Assembly: GCA_020200155.1 (NCBI GenBank)
Contig: JAIVJG010000169.1
Coordinates: 15,270-48,692 of the forward strand
DNA: 33,423 bases
Direction of reading: 5' to 3'
Origin: Acidobacteriota bacterium
Lineage (GTDB): Bacteria > Acidobacteriota > Blastocatellia > Pyrinomonadales > Pyrinomonadaceae
Below are positions 17,160 through 25,875 of this stretch, one piece after another. The notes beneath the pieces are model-generated. The model did not search any database. It was not told the DNA's origin and worked only from the letters and a program-made list of their open reading frames with translations. Each line of letters begins with the position of its first letter. Within the stretch, counting starts at the first letter, position 1. The translations under genes and the position numbers were made by a program.

Positions 17160-18379
17160 GAACGAAACTCATGTTGACGATTTCAACTGCGCTCGTCTCG
17201 CTGGCGGCGAGGGATACGGGGCGTCTGAAAGCGCAGCAGCCGCACGCCCCCAACCGCGCAAAGACGGGATGGATGCGCCGCATGCTTAACACCCTTCTCG
17301 CCTCGCTCACTTTGGCCGCGCTCTCCCTCGGTTCGGTTTCCGCGAAGTGGGCCGACGTGACTTGCGAGGCTGTTCAGCCAGCGATCAGCGTCGTTAAGGT
17401 GAGTGTGACCTATTACGGGCCGCTCGCCAGCACCCCGACAGACCTGCGCGCAGACCCGGACGACGCCACTCACACGGTCAAGCTCAAGGGACTGCTCTAT
17501 TACCCAAGCGGCACGGTCAGGGATGCGCCGGTCATCATCTTCAACCACGGACACGAGCAAGACCGGGGCGAGCCGAGCGCCGTCGCGGAGTATTTCGTCA
17601 GGCGGGGGTTCGTAGTTTTCGCGCCGCTGCGCCGCGGCCACTTCTACGAATCAGACTTTCGCTCGACGGGCGTCCACATAGACCGGTACGTGAACAAGTG
17701 TCAGCGTTCGCAGGAGGCCGCGCTGGCGTCAGGCCTGCCCCAACTGTTCTGCGGCTCGGTCTTCTGCCGACAAGCGGTCGCCTGCTCAGACCCTCATCGC
17801 GCCAACGCGCTCGAGGTCGGCTATCTACGCGAGCAAAGCGACGACGTGCGCGAGCAGATCAGGTTCATCCGGGAACAACCCGCCGTGGGCAAAGGCGCGA
17901 GCGGCAAGCTCGTCGACCCGAGGCGCATCGCGATTCTCGGACACTCCTTCGGCGGCGCGCTGGTGATTTTCGCCAATGCATTCGACTACGGGCAGAATGT
18001 GGCCGTTGACGTTTCCGGGGCGGAGTTGTCTTGGTCGGATGATAGTCCATTCTGGGAGAGCGACCTCGGCGACACGATGAACAACCAGAGCAGTCCGGTC
18101 TATTTTCTGCAACCGGGGAACGGTCGGTCGCTCTTGCCGACCAAGACTCTTTTCGGCAAGGCCGTCAGCAAAGGATATCGTGCACAGGCCGCGATCTTTC
18201 CGCCTGTACCTTGGGACCCGGTCTGTCGCGAACACAAGCGGGGCTGCTGGGACAGCGATAAGAACAAACTTAGGCCGGAGTGGAGGCAGGCGCACAACTC
18301 GTTTATCGGACGAGGCGAACAGGTCGGACTGTGGGGCTGTTCCGTCATCGAGTTCGTTAACCGCTATCCCCTACCATAG
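17156..18379 (+). CDS. Exported alpha/beta hydrolase (dienelactone-hydrolase-like)
   Basis: 407 residues from the ATG at 17156, chosen for the GGAGG eight bases upstream and the ATGA overlap; a frame-start five codons earlier is less likely. The hydrolase core begins near 110: VIIFNHGHEQDRG (oxyanion region), then FVVFAPLRRGHFYES. The nucleophile elbow GHSFGG has Ser264. The likely acid is in the DPVCREH/WDSDKN region, and His380 lies in QAHNSF. It is probably an esterase or peptidase-like hydrolase in the periplasm, with several Cys pairs that may form disulfides. The N-terminus is odd: one short signal-like segment (1-18), a polar stretch, then a second complete signal peptide from Met40 (RRMLNTLLASLTLAALSLGSVSA). 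Either the true start is Met40/43 or two leaders were fused. Confidence 0.8.
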   Translation: MRTKLMLTISTALVSLAARDTGRLKAQQPHAPNRAKTGWMRRMLNTLLASLTLAALSLGSVSAKWADVTCEAVQPAISVVKVSVTYYGPLASTPTDLRADPDDATHTVKLKGLLYYPSGTVRDAPVIIFNHGHEQDRGEPSAVAEYFVRRGFVVFAPLRRGHFYESDFRSTGVHIDRYVNKCQRSQEAALASGLPQLFCGSVFCRQAVACSDPHRANALEVGYLREQSDDVREQIRFIREQPAVGKGASGKLVDPRRIAILGHSFGGALVIFANAFDYGQNVAVDVSGAELSWSDDSPFWESDLGDTMNNQSSPVYFLQPGNGRSLLPTKTLFGKAVSKGYRAQAAIFPPVPWDPVCREHKRGCWDSDKNKLRPEWRQAHNSFIGRGEQVGLWGCSVIEFVNRYPLP

Positions 18380-18441
18380 GGGCATTTTCCGATTGCTTAG
18401 ATACTTTTTTCATCCCACCACTTTTCACAGCTAAAGCGCCT

Positions 18442-18487
18442 AAAGTTAAGCCCCGAATTCCCATGAAGGAATTCGGGGCTTAACTTT
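18442..18487. terminator. Bidirectional terminator between the hydrolase gene and nrdJ
   Basis: A perfect 19-bp inverted repeat has arms 18442-18460 and 18469-18487 and an 8-base loop; its core is GCCCCGAATTC. Arm ends are A-rich and T-rich on both strands, fitting a terminator for both converging genes. Confidence 0.9.
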
Positions 18488-18545
18488 GTTTCTACCGAGA
18501 CCTATTCATCCCCAAGCAGCCTTAAAACAGATACTTTGAGATCAT

Positions 18546-20939
18546 TCACTTGCACTTCGAGTAGCCACAGTCGCGGCAGGTCTCGCAACCCGAAGCGCGT
18601 TCGAGATGGCCCCTGCATTCGGGACACTCGCTGATGAGCGAGTAGTTGCGGTTGACATTAGTCTCGGCGGGCGTCGCAGCCTGAACCGCAGGCGACAGGT
18701 GCGCGTAGGCGGCTGCGCGTGCAGAGTCCGGTTCATTTTGCAGGCGACGGCTTGTCAGCATGATGCACTCGGCAACAGCTTGTTCAGGACTGGTCAGCAG
18801 GCGCTCGTTGAACCAGACCGAGTGCGTGCCGATGACCTTGTTGAGACTGCGTGACACCTCGCGCGCCTCGAAGCCGCCCCGCAACATCTTCGACGCGAGC
18901 AATCCCACGCCGCCCGAAATCGGCCCCGTCGCGAAGACTTCGAGGATCATTTGCCCGTCGTGATTGACCGTAACGTAGAGATTCTGCCCGTCGAAGGGAA
19001 TCTGCCACGTCGCGCCCCTCAGCTCGCGCGGACGCTCGACGTTTTCCGCACGCGGCGTCGCCACGACGACGCTCGACGCCTTCAACGTCTCCGCTTCATC
19101 GTCCGCCAACTCCGCTGCGGACGCTTCGGCGACGATGGCCGGGTCGCACGCGACCTCGCCTGCGGCTACCGCGCCCTTCACGCTTGAGAGCACCTGAGAT
19201 TCGCGCGAGCCGTCGCGATAATAACTGACGGCCTTGCAGCCGAGTTCCCGCGCGAGGCGATAGAGACTGTCCACGGACTCAAGCGTGTCGTCCGCCGAAC
19301 CGTTGCAGGTCTTCGACACTCCGTTGTCCACGTTGCGCTGCGCGGAGGCGAGCACATAGACGTGCTGCTCGGCGGTGGTCGTCATGGCGTGGACGAAATA
19401 GTCGGGGAGTTCCGATTCGTGCTTGACGACGAATTCGGCTGCCGCATCAATTGATTCCTGGTCGGTCTGGTCAACCTCCATCCCCAGTTCGCGCGCGGCC
19501 AGCGTGTGTACATAGGTGCGCTTGCCGAGCGTGTCGTGCCGGACGTAGGCCCACGAAAAATTCGGCTCGACGCCCGAAGAGGTCTCCGCGACAAGGGAGA
19601 TCGTGCCGGTCGGCGCGATGGTCGTCGTCTCGTAGTTGCGCGGCGTCAGCGCGGAGCCGGCGTCGAGGCCGATCTCTTCGCGCAGGAACTCGTCATAAGC
19701 TTCCCTGTTCGGCTCATATTCCGGAAAGACGCCCTTCTCCGCGCCGAGTCGGCACGATTCCGCCCACGCCTCCTTGCGCACAAAGCCCATCACCTCTTCC
19801 ATCAAATCTATCGAGGCGGGCGTGCCGTACTTGACCTTAAGCTGGATGCACAAATCGGCGAAGCCCATCACGCCGAGACCGACGGGCCGCGTGCGCTTGA
19901 CCACGTCCTCGATCTCCGGCAGAGGCCAGGCGCAGGTGTCTATCACGTTGTCGAGGAAGCGCGTGCACCAGCGGACAGTATCGGCGAGTCGCTCCCAGTC
20001 GAGACGCGTCTCCGGGTCGTGGAACTTCGCGAGGTCAATCGAGCCGAGGTTGCAGGAGTTGTTAAAGTGCAGCGCCTGCTCCGCGCACGGGTTCGTCGCG
20101 TAGATCGGCCCCATGCTCTTGATCATGTGGTTGTGGCGGTTCACCTCGTCAATGAAGATGACGCCCGGCTCTGCGTAGCGGTGCGCCGAGGCGACGATGC
20201 GGTTCCAGATGTCGGGCGCGTAGACCATGCCGGGGCGCGGCGGCTCTTCCCGCGTGCAATCAGAGAGGTCTGCCGATTTAAACGCCGCGAGATCGCGCAA
20301 CGTGACGGTCGAATTGTCCGGACGGCGATAGACGCAGTACGGCCCATCCTGGACGGGATCGAAAATCGGCTCGCCCCACGGCTGGCCTTCAAAGCTCAGT
20401 TGATACCATTCCCCGCCGTCCACCGCGTCGAAGAACTCGTCCGTGACCGTCACGGAGATGTTGAAGTTGGTTAAGGAGTGCTGGTCATTCTTGGCATGGA
20501 TGAAGCGCAGGAGGTCTGGATGGTCAACGCGCATGATGCCCATGTTCGCGCCACGGCGGACGCCGCCCTGCTTCACCGTGTCGGTCGTCGTATTGAAGAT
20601 GTTCATGAATGAGACCGGCCCCGAAGCCACGCCGTGCGTCGAGCGCACCATCCCGCCGGAGGGGCGCAGCTTCTCGAAGGTGAAGCCGGTGCCGCCGCCT
20701 GTCTGGTGAATGAGCTTGCGCGGGTCGGTCTCCGCCGTGCTGACGTGGCCGACGACACGCCGCACGACATCCGGCCATTCCTCAATCGGATTGCCCTGCG
20801 CGTCCTTCAAGCTGTAGCGTTTGCTGATAACGCGGCGTGCATTCAGGCCCAGCACCTCGGACGGGGCGGGGGGTGCGCCGGTGATGTTCAAAGCGGCTGG
20901 ATTGCCCTGGATAGCTTTCGGCTCGATTGCGGTGCTCAT
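18546..20939 (-). CDS. nrdJ: Adenosylcobalamin-dependent (class II) ribonucleotide reductase, internally deleted
   Basis: 797 residues as read. Class II reductases turn ribonucleotides into deoxyribonucleotides with a B12-derived radical. Visible are the [16 protein letters not shown] substrate loop (81-96), the active-site NPCAE (Asn283, Cys285, Glu287), the second redox Cys296 in [18 protein letters not shown]-type loops near 450 (PTGTISL), and a C-terminal Cys-rich tail (CPECRGH ... [12 protein letters not shown]) that normally re-reduces the active site. However, TAETDPRK (about residue 75) joins directly to LIHQTGGG. Family members have a block of about 60-70 residues here with the NSP.LMNAG and QLSACFVLP motifs, including the first redox cysteine. 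Without it, normal turnover should fail. The loss is in frame, near base 20713. The start fits [14 protein letters not shown] and AAAGG nine bases upstream. Confidence 0.9.
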   Translation of the reverse strand: MSTAIEPKAIQGNPAALNITGAPPAPSEVLGLNARRVISKRYSLKDAQGNPIEEWPDVVRRVVGHVSTAETDPRKLIHQTGGGTGFTFEKLRPSGGMVRSTHGVASGPVSFMNIFNTTTDTVKQGGVRRGANMGIMRVDHPDLLRFIHAKNDQHSLTNFNISVTVTDEFFDAVDGGEWYQLSFEGQPWGEPIFDPVQDGPYCVYRRPDNSTVTLRDLAAFKSADLSDCTREEPPRPGMVYAPDIWNRIVASAHRYAEPGVIFIDEVNRHNHMIKSMGPIYATNPCAEQALHFNNSCNLGSIDLAKFHDPETRLDWERLADTVRWCTRFLDNVIDTCAWPLPEIEDVVKRTRPVGLGVMGFADLCIQLKVKYGTPASIDLMEEVMGFVRKEAWAESCRLGAEKGVFPEYEPNREAYDEFLREEIGLDAGSALTPRNYETTTIAPTGTISLVAETSSGVEPNFSWAYVRHDTLGKRTYVHTLAARELGMEVDQTDQESIDAAAEFVVKHESELPDYFVHAMTTTAEQHVYVLASAQRNVDNGVSKTCNGSADDTLESVDSLYRLARELGCKAVSYYRDGSRESQVLSSVKGAVAAGEVACDPAIVAEASAAELADDEAETLKASSVVVATPRAENVERPRELRGATWQIPFDGQNLYVTVNHDGQMILEVFATGPISGGVGLLASKMLRGGFEAREVSRSLNKVIGTHSVWFNERLLTSPEQAVAECIMLTSRRLQNEPDSARAAAYAHLSPAVQAATPAETNVNRNYSLISECPECRGHLERASGCETCRDCGYSKCK

Positions 20940-21152
20940 CTGTCTGTGCCTTTCCCGCGCTCGTGGGGGGCGCGAGGCGTGTTCATCGGAATCTCAAACA
21001 ATATGCAGCGCGGTTTCGTCGCGCGCCGTCGCTTCGGAGTGTGTCTCGAATACTGCGGCTGGGCTGTCTGCGGAGCGAGAAAATCCCCAGTGCGGCACAG
21101 GTCGCCCGGTGGCTGCCCGTGCCCGCCTCTGTCTTCGTCTCAAGCGGAGCGC

Positions 21153-21181
21153 AATATAAGACATCTCCATACTGATGTCAA
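21153..21181 (-). promoter_or_regulatory. Sigma-70-type promoter of nrdJ
   Basis: On the minus strand TTGACA (21181-21176) is followed after exactly 17 bases by TATATT (21158-21153), close to consensus. Transcription would start near 21146, giving a leader of about 205 bases before the nrdJ ATG. Confidence 0.75.
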
Positions 21182-21188
21182 GAGCCTG

Positions 21189-21204
21189 ACCCAATATATT
21201 GTAT
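21189..21204. promoter_or_regulatory. NrdR-box-like operator upstream of nrdJ
   Basis: ACCCAATATATTGTAT matches the palindromic NrdR box (ACACAATATATTGTGT type) at 14 of 16 positions and lies just upstream of the -35. A weaker half-match, GCGCAATATAAGACAT at 21149-21164, overlaps the -10 about four helical turns away. NrdR represses ribonucleotide reductase genes as a pair-binding protein, so this arrangement fits repression. The nrdR gene is not in the window. Confidence 0.6.
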
Positions 21205-21454
21205 CTATTATTTTCCACAGCCCAATAAAGGGGATAGTTTGAGATTTTACCTTAAGATTGAGAGACGCAGGATTCCACCCTCCAAAAGCATCTTTCGAGC
21301 GAATTCGGACTGTGCTCCGGGTAGTTCGGAGAGAGGGGAAGGCTGTTTCCTTTCACACGCCCGGCCTGATCGAAGAAGGCAGTAGAGTGAGCCTGTTTCT
21401 CATCTAAAGCTGACCGGCGCTGGTGCCGGCAAAAGACGAATCGGGGGCATCATT

Positions 21455-22384
21455 TTGGAAACCAGGAAGACTGTGGACACGCTCGCGCGGGCAACCGCCG
21501 CCGACGGTGCTATCCGCTGCATGGCGGCAGTGACGACGAACACGGTGGCTGAGGCGGCCAAGAGGCATGGAGTCTCGCACACGGTTACGGCAGCGCTCGG
21601 GCGGACGCTGACGGGCGCGCTGCTGCTCGGCGCGGGACTTAAAGAGCTTGACCGCCTGACGGTGCAGATCGTGTGCGACGGCCCGCTCGGAGGCATCACG
21701 GCGGAGGCTAACGCGCGGGGCGAGGTGCGCGGGTACGTGCGTAACCCGGAGGCCGACGCGCCGCTCAACGCGCAGGACAAATTTGACGTGCGGGGGATTG
21801 TCGGCGAAGGCATGCTCTACGTGACACACGAATCCGGCTACGACATCGGACTGTATCGCGAGCCTTACCGTGGCTCGGTGCCGCTCGTCTCCGGCGAGAT
21901 CGGAGAGGACTTTGCGTACTATCTCGCCAAGTCCGAGCAGATTCCTTCAGCCGTGATGCTCGGCGTACTGATGCGTGCGCGCGAGACGGGCGAAGCACTC
22001 GTCGAGGCCGCCGGCGGGCTGATCGTTCAGGTGATGCCCGGTGCCGACTCGAAGATGGTGGCGGCGGTCGAGTCGTCCGTGGAACGAACTCCGCACATCA
22101 CAAAGCTGATCCGCGAAGGGGCGCGTCCCGTGGATATGCTGCGCGCGGCGCTCGGCGACGTGCCCTTCGAGATGCTCGAAGAATGTCCCGTCGGATTCGC
22201 CTGCTCGTGTTCTTACAAGCGCGCCCAGTCGCTTATCTCTTCGATTGATCCAACCGAGTTGGAGTCAATGCTGCGCGAGGACAAGGGTGCGGCGATGACC
22301 TGTCATTTCTGCAACGAGACGTACCGCATAGATGAGTCGTCGCTGGCAGGCATTCTTGAAACCGTCAATGCGGTCAAGCGATGA
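21455..22384 (+). CDS. hslO: Hsp33 redox-regulated chaperone
   Basis: 309 residues read from a TTG at 21455, with GGGGG upstream; a GTG at 21473 is also possible and would match the usual short lead before RATAADGAIR. The fold is recognisable throughout: LTGALLLGAGLK, QIVCDGPLGGITAEANARGEVRGYV, and PY.G.VPLVSGEIGEDFAYYLAKSEQ with VMPGADSK later. The C-terminal zinc switch is intact: CSC (Cys250, Cys252) and CHFC (Cys283, Cys286). In Hsp33 these cysteines hold zinc when reduced and form disulfides on oxidative stress, turning on holdase activity that protects unfolding proteins in the cytoplasm. Length is normal plus a short N-terminal extension. A strong terminator follows. Confidence 0.95.
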   Translation: METRKTVDTLARATAADGAIRCMAAVTTNTVAEAAKRHGVSHTVTAALGRTLTGALLLGAGLKELDRLTVQIVCDGPLGGITAEANARGEVRGYVRNPEADAPLNAQDKFDVRGIVGEGMLYVTHESGYDIGLYREPYRGSVPLVSGEIGEDFAYYLAKSEQIPSAVMLGVLMRARETGEALVEAAGGLIVQVMPGADSKMVAAVESSVERTPHITKLIREGARPVDMLRAALGDVPFEMLEECPVGFACSCSYKRAQSLISSIDPTELESMLREDKGAAMTCHFCNETYRIDESSLAGILETVNAVKR

Positions 22385-22432
22385 AGCGGCGGAGGTAAGT
22401 TAACTAACCTATTGAAGAAGCGATTGACAGCG

Positions 22433-22466
22433 AAGAGGCCGGATTCCGCATCCGGCCTCTTTTAAT
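22433..22466 (+). terminator. Rho-independent terminator after hslO
   Basis: AAGAGGCCGGA at 22433-22443 pairs with TCCGGCCTCTT at 22451-22461 over a 7-base loop, followed by TTAATTTT. It also lies just past the 3' end of the minus-strand gene at 22494 and may serve both. Confidence 0.9.
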
Positions 22467-22493
22467 TTTGCTGAATCTTTACAGCAGCGGCTT

Positions 22494-23330
22494 TTATTTC
22501 GCCGAATTAGTCGGCAACAGTTCGTAGTTGCCCAACTCGCGGTTGTGATTGTCGAGCACGCCGAGCACGTCCGAGGTTTCTTCGAGCATCTGCTTGGTCA
22601 TCGCGATGGAGTCGCTTAGCTGCTCGAAGTCGAGCGAGGAGACACGTTCGGGCGTCGGGAGCGTGACGACCTGATCGTTGACGAGGCCGAAGAAGTTCTC
22701 GATGGACTGCAACTGGCCCTCGACGAGTTTGACGGAGCGTTCGAGTTCGCTGAACTGTGCGAGGCGGCGCTTCAGGATTTCGACGTTCGCCTGCTGAACG
22801 CGCCGCGCACGCTCGTCCGTCGTGCCCTCGACGGCGCGCTCGGCCTGCACGAGTTGGTTCTGCACGGCCTGTCGGTTGATTGAGCGCAGGTGGTGCTTGC
22901 GGCGACGATAAACGTCGAGAAGGTCAACGAAGTCTTCCCAACGCTGGTCGAGGCTCTTGATGTTGAGCGGCAAGTCCTGCGCGCCCGTGAACTTCATGTA
23001 GTTGTCGAAAACCTGCTTCTTGAGCCATTTCAGGTAGAGCACCGCCTCGCGCTCGCGCGGGTCAAAGGTTTCGATCAGCTTCTCGCGTAGCTCGTTGCGC
23101 TGTTTGAGCAGTCTGGCTCTGGCGCGCCGGTCAACGACGCGTCGGTAGAGATTACTTGCGGGCACGGTGGCTAGATAAGCTCCTTCTGCGACGAGCGCCG
23201 CCGCGAGCGGGATGGGCGACCAAGTGTAGGCAGCGGCGACGGCGAAGCCGGCCATGCCCCAGAAATTGGCGGGTTCCACCAGCGCCTCTTTGAGGTATTC
23301 GATACTGATCTTTCTCTCCGCCATAAACAT
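22494..23330 (-). CDS. Membrane-anchored coiled-coil protein, PspA partner
   Basis: 278 residues. An N-terminal hydrophobic pair lies at about 22-60 (FWGMAGFAVAAAYTW, LAAALVAEGAYLATV), then a basic stretch (RRVVDRRARARLLKQRNELREKL), then long charged helices to the end that look like coiled coils, with QAVQNQLVQAERAVEG and LKRRLAQFSELERSVKLVEGQL. No enzyme motif is seen. It starts 54 bases after pspA on the same strand, so it is almost certainly in one operon and probably supplies a membrane anchor or partner for the PspA scaffold. The start is uncertain: ATG at 23330 or at 23324 (MAERK), neither with a good ribosome site. The family is not one I can name. Confidence 0.8.
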   Translation of the reverse strand: MFMAERKISIEYLKEALVEPANFWGMAGFAVAAAYTWSPIPLAAALVAEGAYLATVPASNLYRRVVDRRARARLLKQRNELREKLIETFDPREREAVLYLKWLKKQVFDNYMKFTGAQDLPLNIKSLDQRWEDFVDLLDVYRRRKHHLRSINRQAVQNQLVQAERAVEGTTDERARRVQQANVEILKRRLAQFSELERSVKLVEGQLQSIENFFGLVNDQVVTLPTPERVSSLDFEQLSDSIAMTKQMLEETSDVLGVLDNHNRELGNYELLPTNSAK

Positions 23331-23384
23331 TTACTTCAAATCCGGAACGATTGTTGAATGACAATTAAGAAATCTATTGCTGCC

Positions 23385-24104
23385 TCACTCCGCTGCGGGC
23401 GGGAGCGCGGGAGTTTCCTTCTCCGACCCTGTGCCGAGCAAGCCCATCTGCTGTTTGTATTCGAGCAGCTTGCCTTCAAGCTGCATGTCCATTGCCTCGC
23501 GCTCGATCTCCTGCATCTGCGTGTCAACGCTCGACGAGCCGAGTTGGAGCTTGGCTTCGGCGGTGGCGGAGCGGCGGTCAATCTTTTCGCGCATCTCGCT
23601 GAAAGTCGAAGAGTCGTCGCCAATCTGGAACGAGGCCATCGTCTGCGCGAGTTGCTCCTGCATCTTGGCCTGCTTCGACTGGCTGATGAGCTGCATCGCC
23701 TCGGCGGTGCGCCGCTGCATTTGCAGCATGTAGTTGTCGCGAGACTTGCGCGCCTGGTCAGATGCTTTCGCGGCGTAGTCGAGTTGCTGGCCGGTTTTCT
23801 GGAGATCGAGCTGCGCCTGTTGAAGCTGGCCGATGTAGGCCGTGGCGATGTCGTCGCGGTTCATCTTGATGGCGGCCTTAATCTTCGAGTCGAACTCGAC
23901 GACCTGCGATTCGAGACGCTCTTTGCTCTTGGCGAGCAGGCGCTCGGTCGCCATCACCTGCGCGACGTTGTTGGTCAAATCCGGCACGCGGTCACGCATG
24001 TCGCGGATCGTCTGCTGCAAAATCAGTTCGGGGTCTTCGGTCTTTTCGATAAGGCCGCCGAACATCGCGCGCAATGAGCGCTTCAGTCTCGCCAACACTC
24101 CCAT
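23385..24104 (-). CDS. pspA: PspA / IM30 family membrane-stress protein
   Basis: 239 residues, almost all helical. The amphipathic N-terminus (MGVLARLKRSLRAMFGGLIEKTEDPELILQQ) followed by the RDMRDRVPDLTNNVAQVMATERLLAKS coiled coil is the PspA/IM30/Vipp1 signature. Family members bind anionic membranes, polymerise into ESCRT-III-like scaffolds and preserve the proton gradient under envelope stress. Long coiled coils run to about 190, ending in a Pro/Glu tail. GGAGG about eleven bases upstream of ATG serves as ribosome site. No PspF/PspBC genes are near; the gene after it encodes a membrane protein that may replace them. The purD remnant lies upstream on the same strand with a gap of about 280 bases. 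Confidence 0.93.
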   Translation of the reverse strand: MGVLARLKRSLRAMFGGLIEKTEDPELILQQTIRDMRDRVPDLTNNVAQVMATERLLAKSKERLESQVVEFDSKIKAAIKMNRDDIATAYIGQLQQAQLDLQKTGQQLDYAAKASDQARKSRDNYMLQMQRRTAEAMQLISQSKQAKMQEQLAQTMASFQIGDDSSTFSEMREKIDRRSATAEAKLQLGSSSVDTQMQEIEREAMDMQLEGKLLEYKQQMGLLGTGSEKETPALPPAAE

Positions 24105-24320
24105 CTCTTCTCACCCTCCAACCGTCAACCCACCAAAATCACGCGATGCGACGGCGTTAAATTTTATCCGCCCTGATCTTTACACCGCTGCCGGACACGA
24201 ACATTGTACGTCGTCCCTAGCCAACGGGTTGCAGATTCAATGCTGATGCCTGCCGGCCTTCACGGGCGCGAGTATAACAGGGTTTCGGCAGGGAGAAAAC
24301 ATAAGGACAAAGAACCGGAT

Positions 24321-24371
24321 GCAGAAGGCGGAGAGAAACAATTCTCTATCCCGGATGCCTACCGCTTCTGC
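24321..24371. repeat. Nested inverted repeat past purD
   Basis: GCAGAAGGCGG at 24321-24331 pairs with CCGCTTCTGC at 24362-24371 with one bulge, and a smaller GAGAA/TTCTC hairpin lies inside. It sits just past the purD stop and may end that transcript, though no T-run follows. Confidence 0.4.
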
Positions 24372-24386
24372 CTTCAACCTTCTCTT

Positions 24387-25530
24387 TTACATGAAGCGCC
24401 CGATGTCTCGGCGATAGTGCATGCCGTCCCAGTTAATGTGCGTGGCGGCGGCGTAGCAGCGTTCCAGAGATTCTTCGAGGGTCGCGCCGGTGGATGTGAC
24501 GCCGAGGACGCGCCCGCCCGCCGTTCGGAAAGTACTGTCGGCGTCGCGTGTTGTTCCGGAGTGGAAAAGATGTATGCCGGGTACACGCGCGGCGTCAATC
24601 GCTTCGCAGGCGGACGAGAATGGCCTGCGCCTCCGGGTCGCCGAAGCGGACGTTGTATTCGAGAACGCGCGGCCCCTCCGGCGTCAGCATCAGGCCGACG
24701 AAGAGCACGCCGCGAAAATTCAGTTTTTCGTCACGCGCGCCGGCCAGCGTCGGCTCAACAATCTCGCGGACGGCGAGCGCGAGCATCTCCTCGTCGAGCA
24801 CGCCGGGCGCGGTGATCGCGCCCATGCCGCCCGTGTTCGGGCCAGTGTCGTTTTCGCCGACGCGTTTGTGATCGCGCGCCGGGGGCATCAGCGCATAATC
24901 GCGGCCATCCGTCCAGAGCAGCAGGGAGGCTTCCCTGCCTTCGAGCGCCTCTTCGATGACGATTCGTTGCGCGGCCTCGCGACCGACGCGACCGCCTTCC
25001 ATCAACTGCTCGATGGCCGTCTCGGCCTCTGCGCGCGTGCGGGCCACGACGACGCCTTTGCCCGCCGCCAATCCGTCGGCCTTGACGACGACCGGCGCGT
25101 CTTCGGGGCCGAACCCGCTGCCCCGTAAAATCTCCCGCGCCTCTGCAACGTTTGAGGCGACGCGATGACGTGCGGTCGGAATCCGGTGGCGCAGCATGAA
25201 CTCTTTGGCGAAAACCTTGCTTGATTCGAGTTGCGCGGCTCGTTGCGACGGCCCGGCGACGACCAAACCGCACCGCTCAAATTCGTCCGCGAGACCGGCG
25301 GCGAGCGGCGCTTCGCTTCCGACGATGGTGAGGCTTATTTGCTCCTGCCCGGCAAAATCCGCCAGCCCGTTTATGTCCGTCGCGCTTAGCGGGACGCATT
25401 GCGCGACCTCTGCGATCCCTGCGTTGCCGGGCGCGCAGAAGAGGCGCGGCGGTGTGCCTGTGGCGTTTCTTCCTAATAGCGCACAAAGCGCGTGCTCGCG
25501 CCCGCCTGAGCCGATCACCAGCACTTTCAT
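24387..25530 (-). pseudogene. purD: Phosphoribosylamine-glycine ligase (GARS), broken by an internal deletion
   Basis: PurD makes glycinamide ribonucleotide in purine synthesis. The N-terminal part, from MKVLVIGSGGREHAL at 25530 (a TTG at 25542 is possible), is normal: ATP-grasp motifs VVVKADGLAAGKGVVVA, HKRVGENDTGPNTGGMGA and EYNVRFGDPEAQAILVRLRSD. The frame then hits TGA at 24595, about 110 residues short. The C-terminus is present in another frame down to 24387: VPGIHLFHSGTT, AGGRVLGVTSTGATLEES and DGMHYRRDIGRFM. Compared with PurD proteins, about 45-50 residues between LVRLRSD and the VPGIHLF region are missing and the frame shifts at about 24597. No start codon serves the second part. 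As written no intact enzyme can be made. Purine synthesis is normally essential outside rich hosts, so a sequence error must be considered. Confidence 0.85.
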
Positions 25531-25875
25531 AAGCGTCTTCAATATCCCTACTGAGATATGGTCGAGATGTGTACGAGAACGGCGGCGATGCTGGCACGCG
25601 CTCTATCGAGTGTCAAGAAGCCTTTCAGGACGTTCCCGCAGAGCTTGACACAAATTTGTGACAGGGCTATCGTGCATAGTCAAAGATGGGCAGCAGGCAT
25701 GGAGACGGCACTCCGCGCGGCCCCTTTGATTTTGTTCCCGGAAGCCAACCCTCGCAGAAGCCGGTCGGGCCGGCTGCTTGTTCCCTCGTAGCAACCGACA
25801 TCACATAAACAACTTTTGGCCTGGACTATCCCGCCTGCGTCCAGATCAGGAGATTTCCAACAGGGGATTTACATC
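25531..25875. other. purD - zinc-ribbon divergent intergenic region
   Basis: 345 bases containing one candidate plus-strand promoter (25645-25673) and a 12-base palindrome. Nothing else recognisable was seen; the minus-strand purD promoter was not found. Confidence 0.5.
25645..25673 (+). promoter_or_regulatory. Candidate promoter with overlapping palindrome
   Basis: TTGACA at 25645-25650, a 17-base spacer and TATCGT at 25668-25673. The spacer starts within a perfect 12-base palindrome CACAAATTTGTG (25649-25660), placed where a repressor would block the promoter. The leader to the zinc-ribbon ATG would be about 195 bases. Confidence 0.45.

Larger units (their letters stand above)
20940..21454. 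other. nrdJ - hslO divergent intergenic region
   Basis: 515 bases. It holds the nrdJ promoter, the NrdR-like boxes and the nrdJ leader of about 205 bases. The leader is GC-rich and can fold near the start codon (CGCGC with GCGCG around 20955-20980). No cobalamin riboswitch could be built from it. Bases 21205-21454 should carry the hslO promoter, but no clear motif was seen. Confidence 0.6.

Noticed and set aside
19506-20474. 322-residue plus-strand open frame
   Set aside because: It lies antisense to nrdJ, whose protein is clearly conserved. High GC leaves long open frames on the opposite strand; the product is Arg/Val-rich with no domain.
20940-21145. Cobalamin riboswitch in the nrdJ leader
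   Set aside because: A B12-box-like stretch occurs at 21094-21114, but it would lie only about 35 bases after the predicted transcript start. The element needs most of its structure before that box, and no other conserved core was found.
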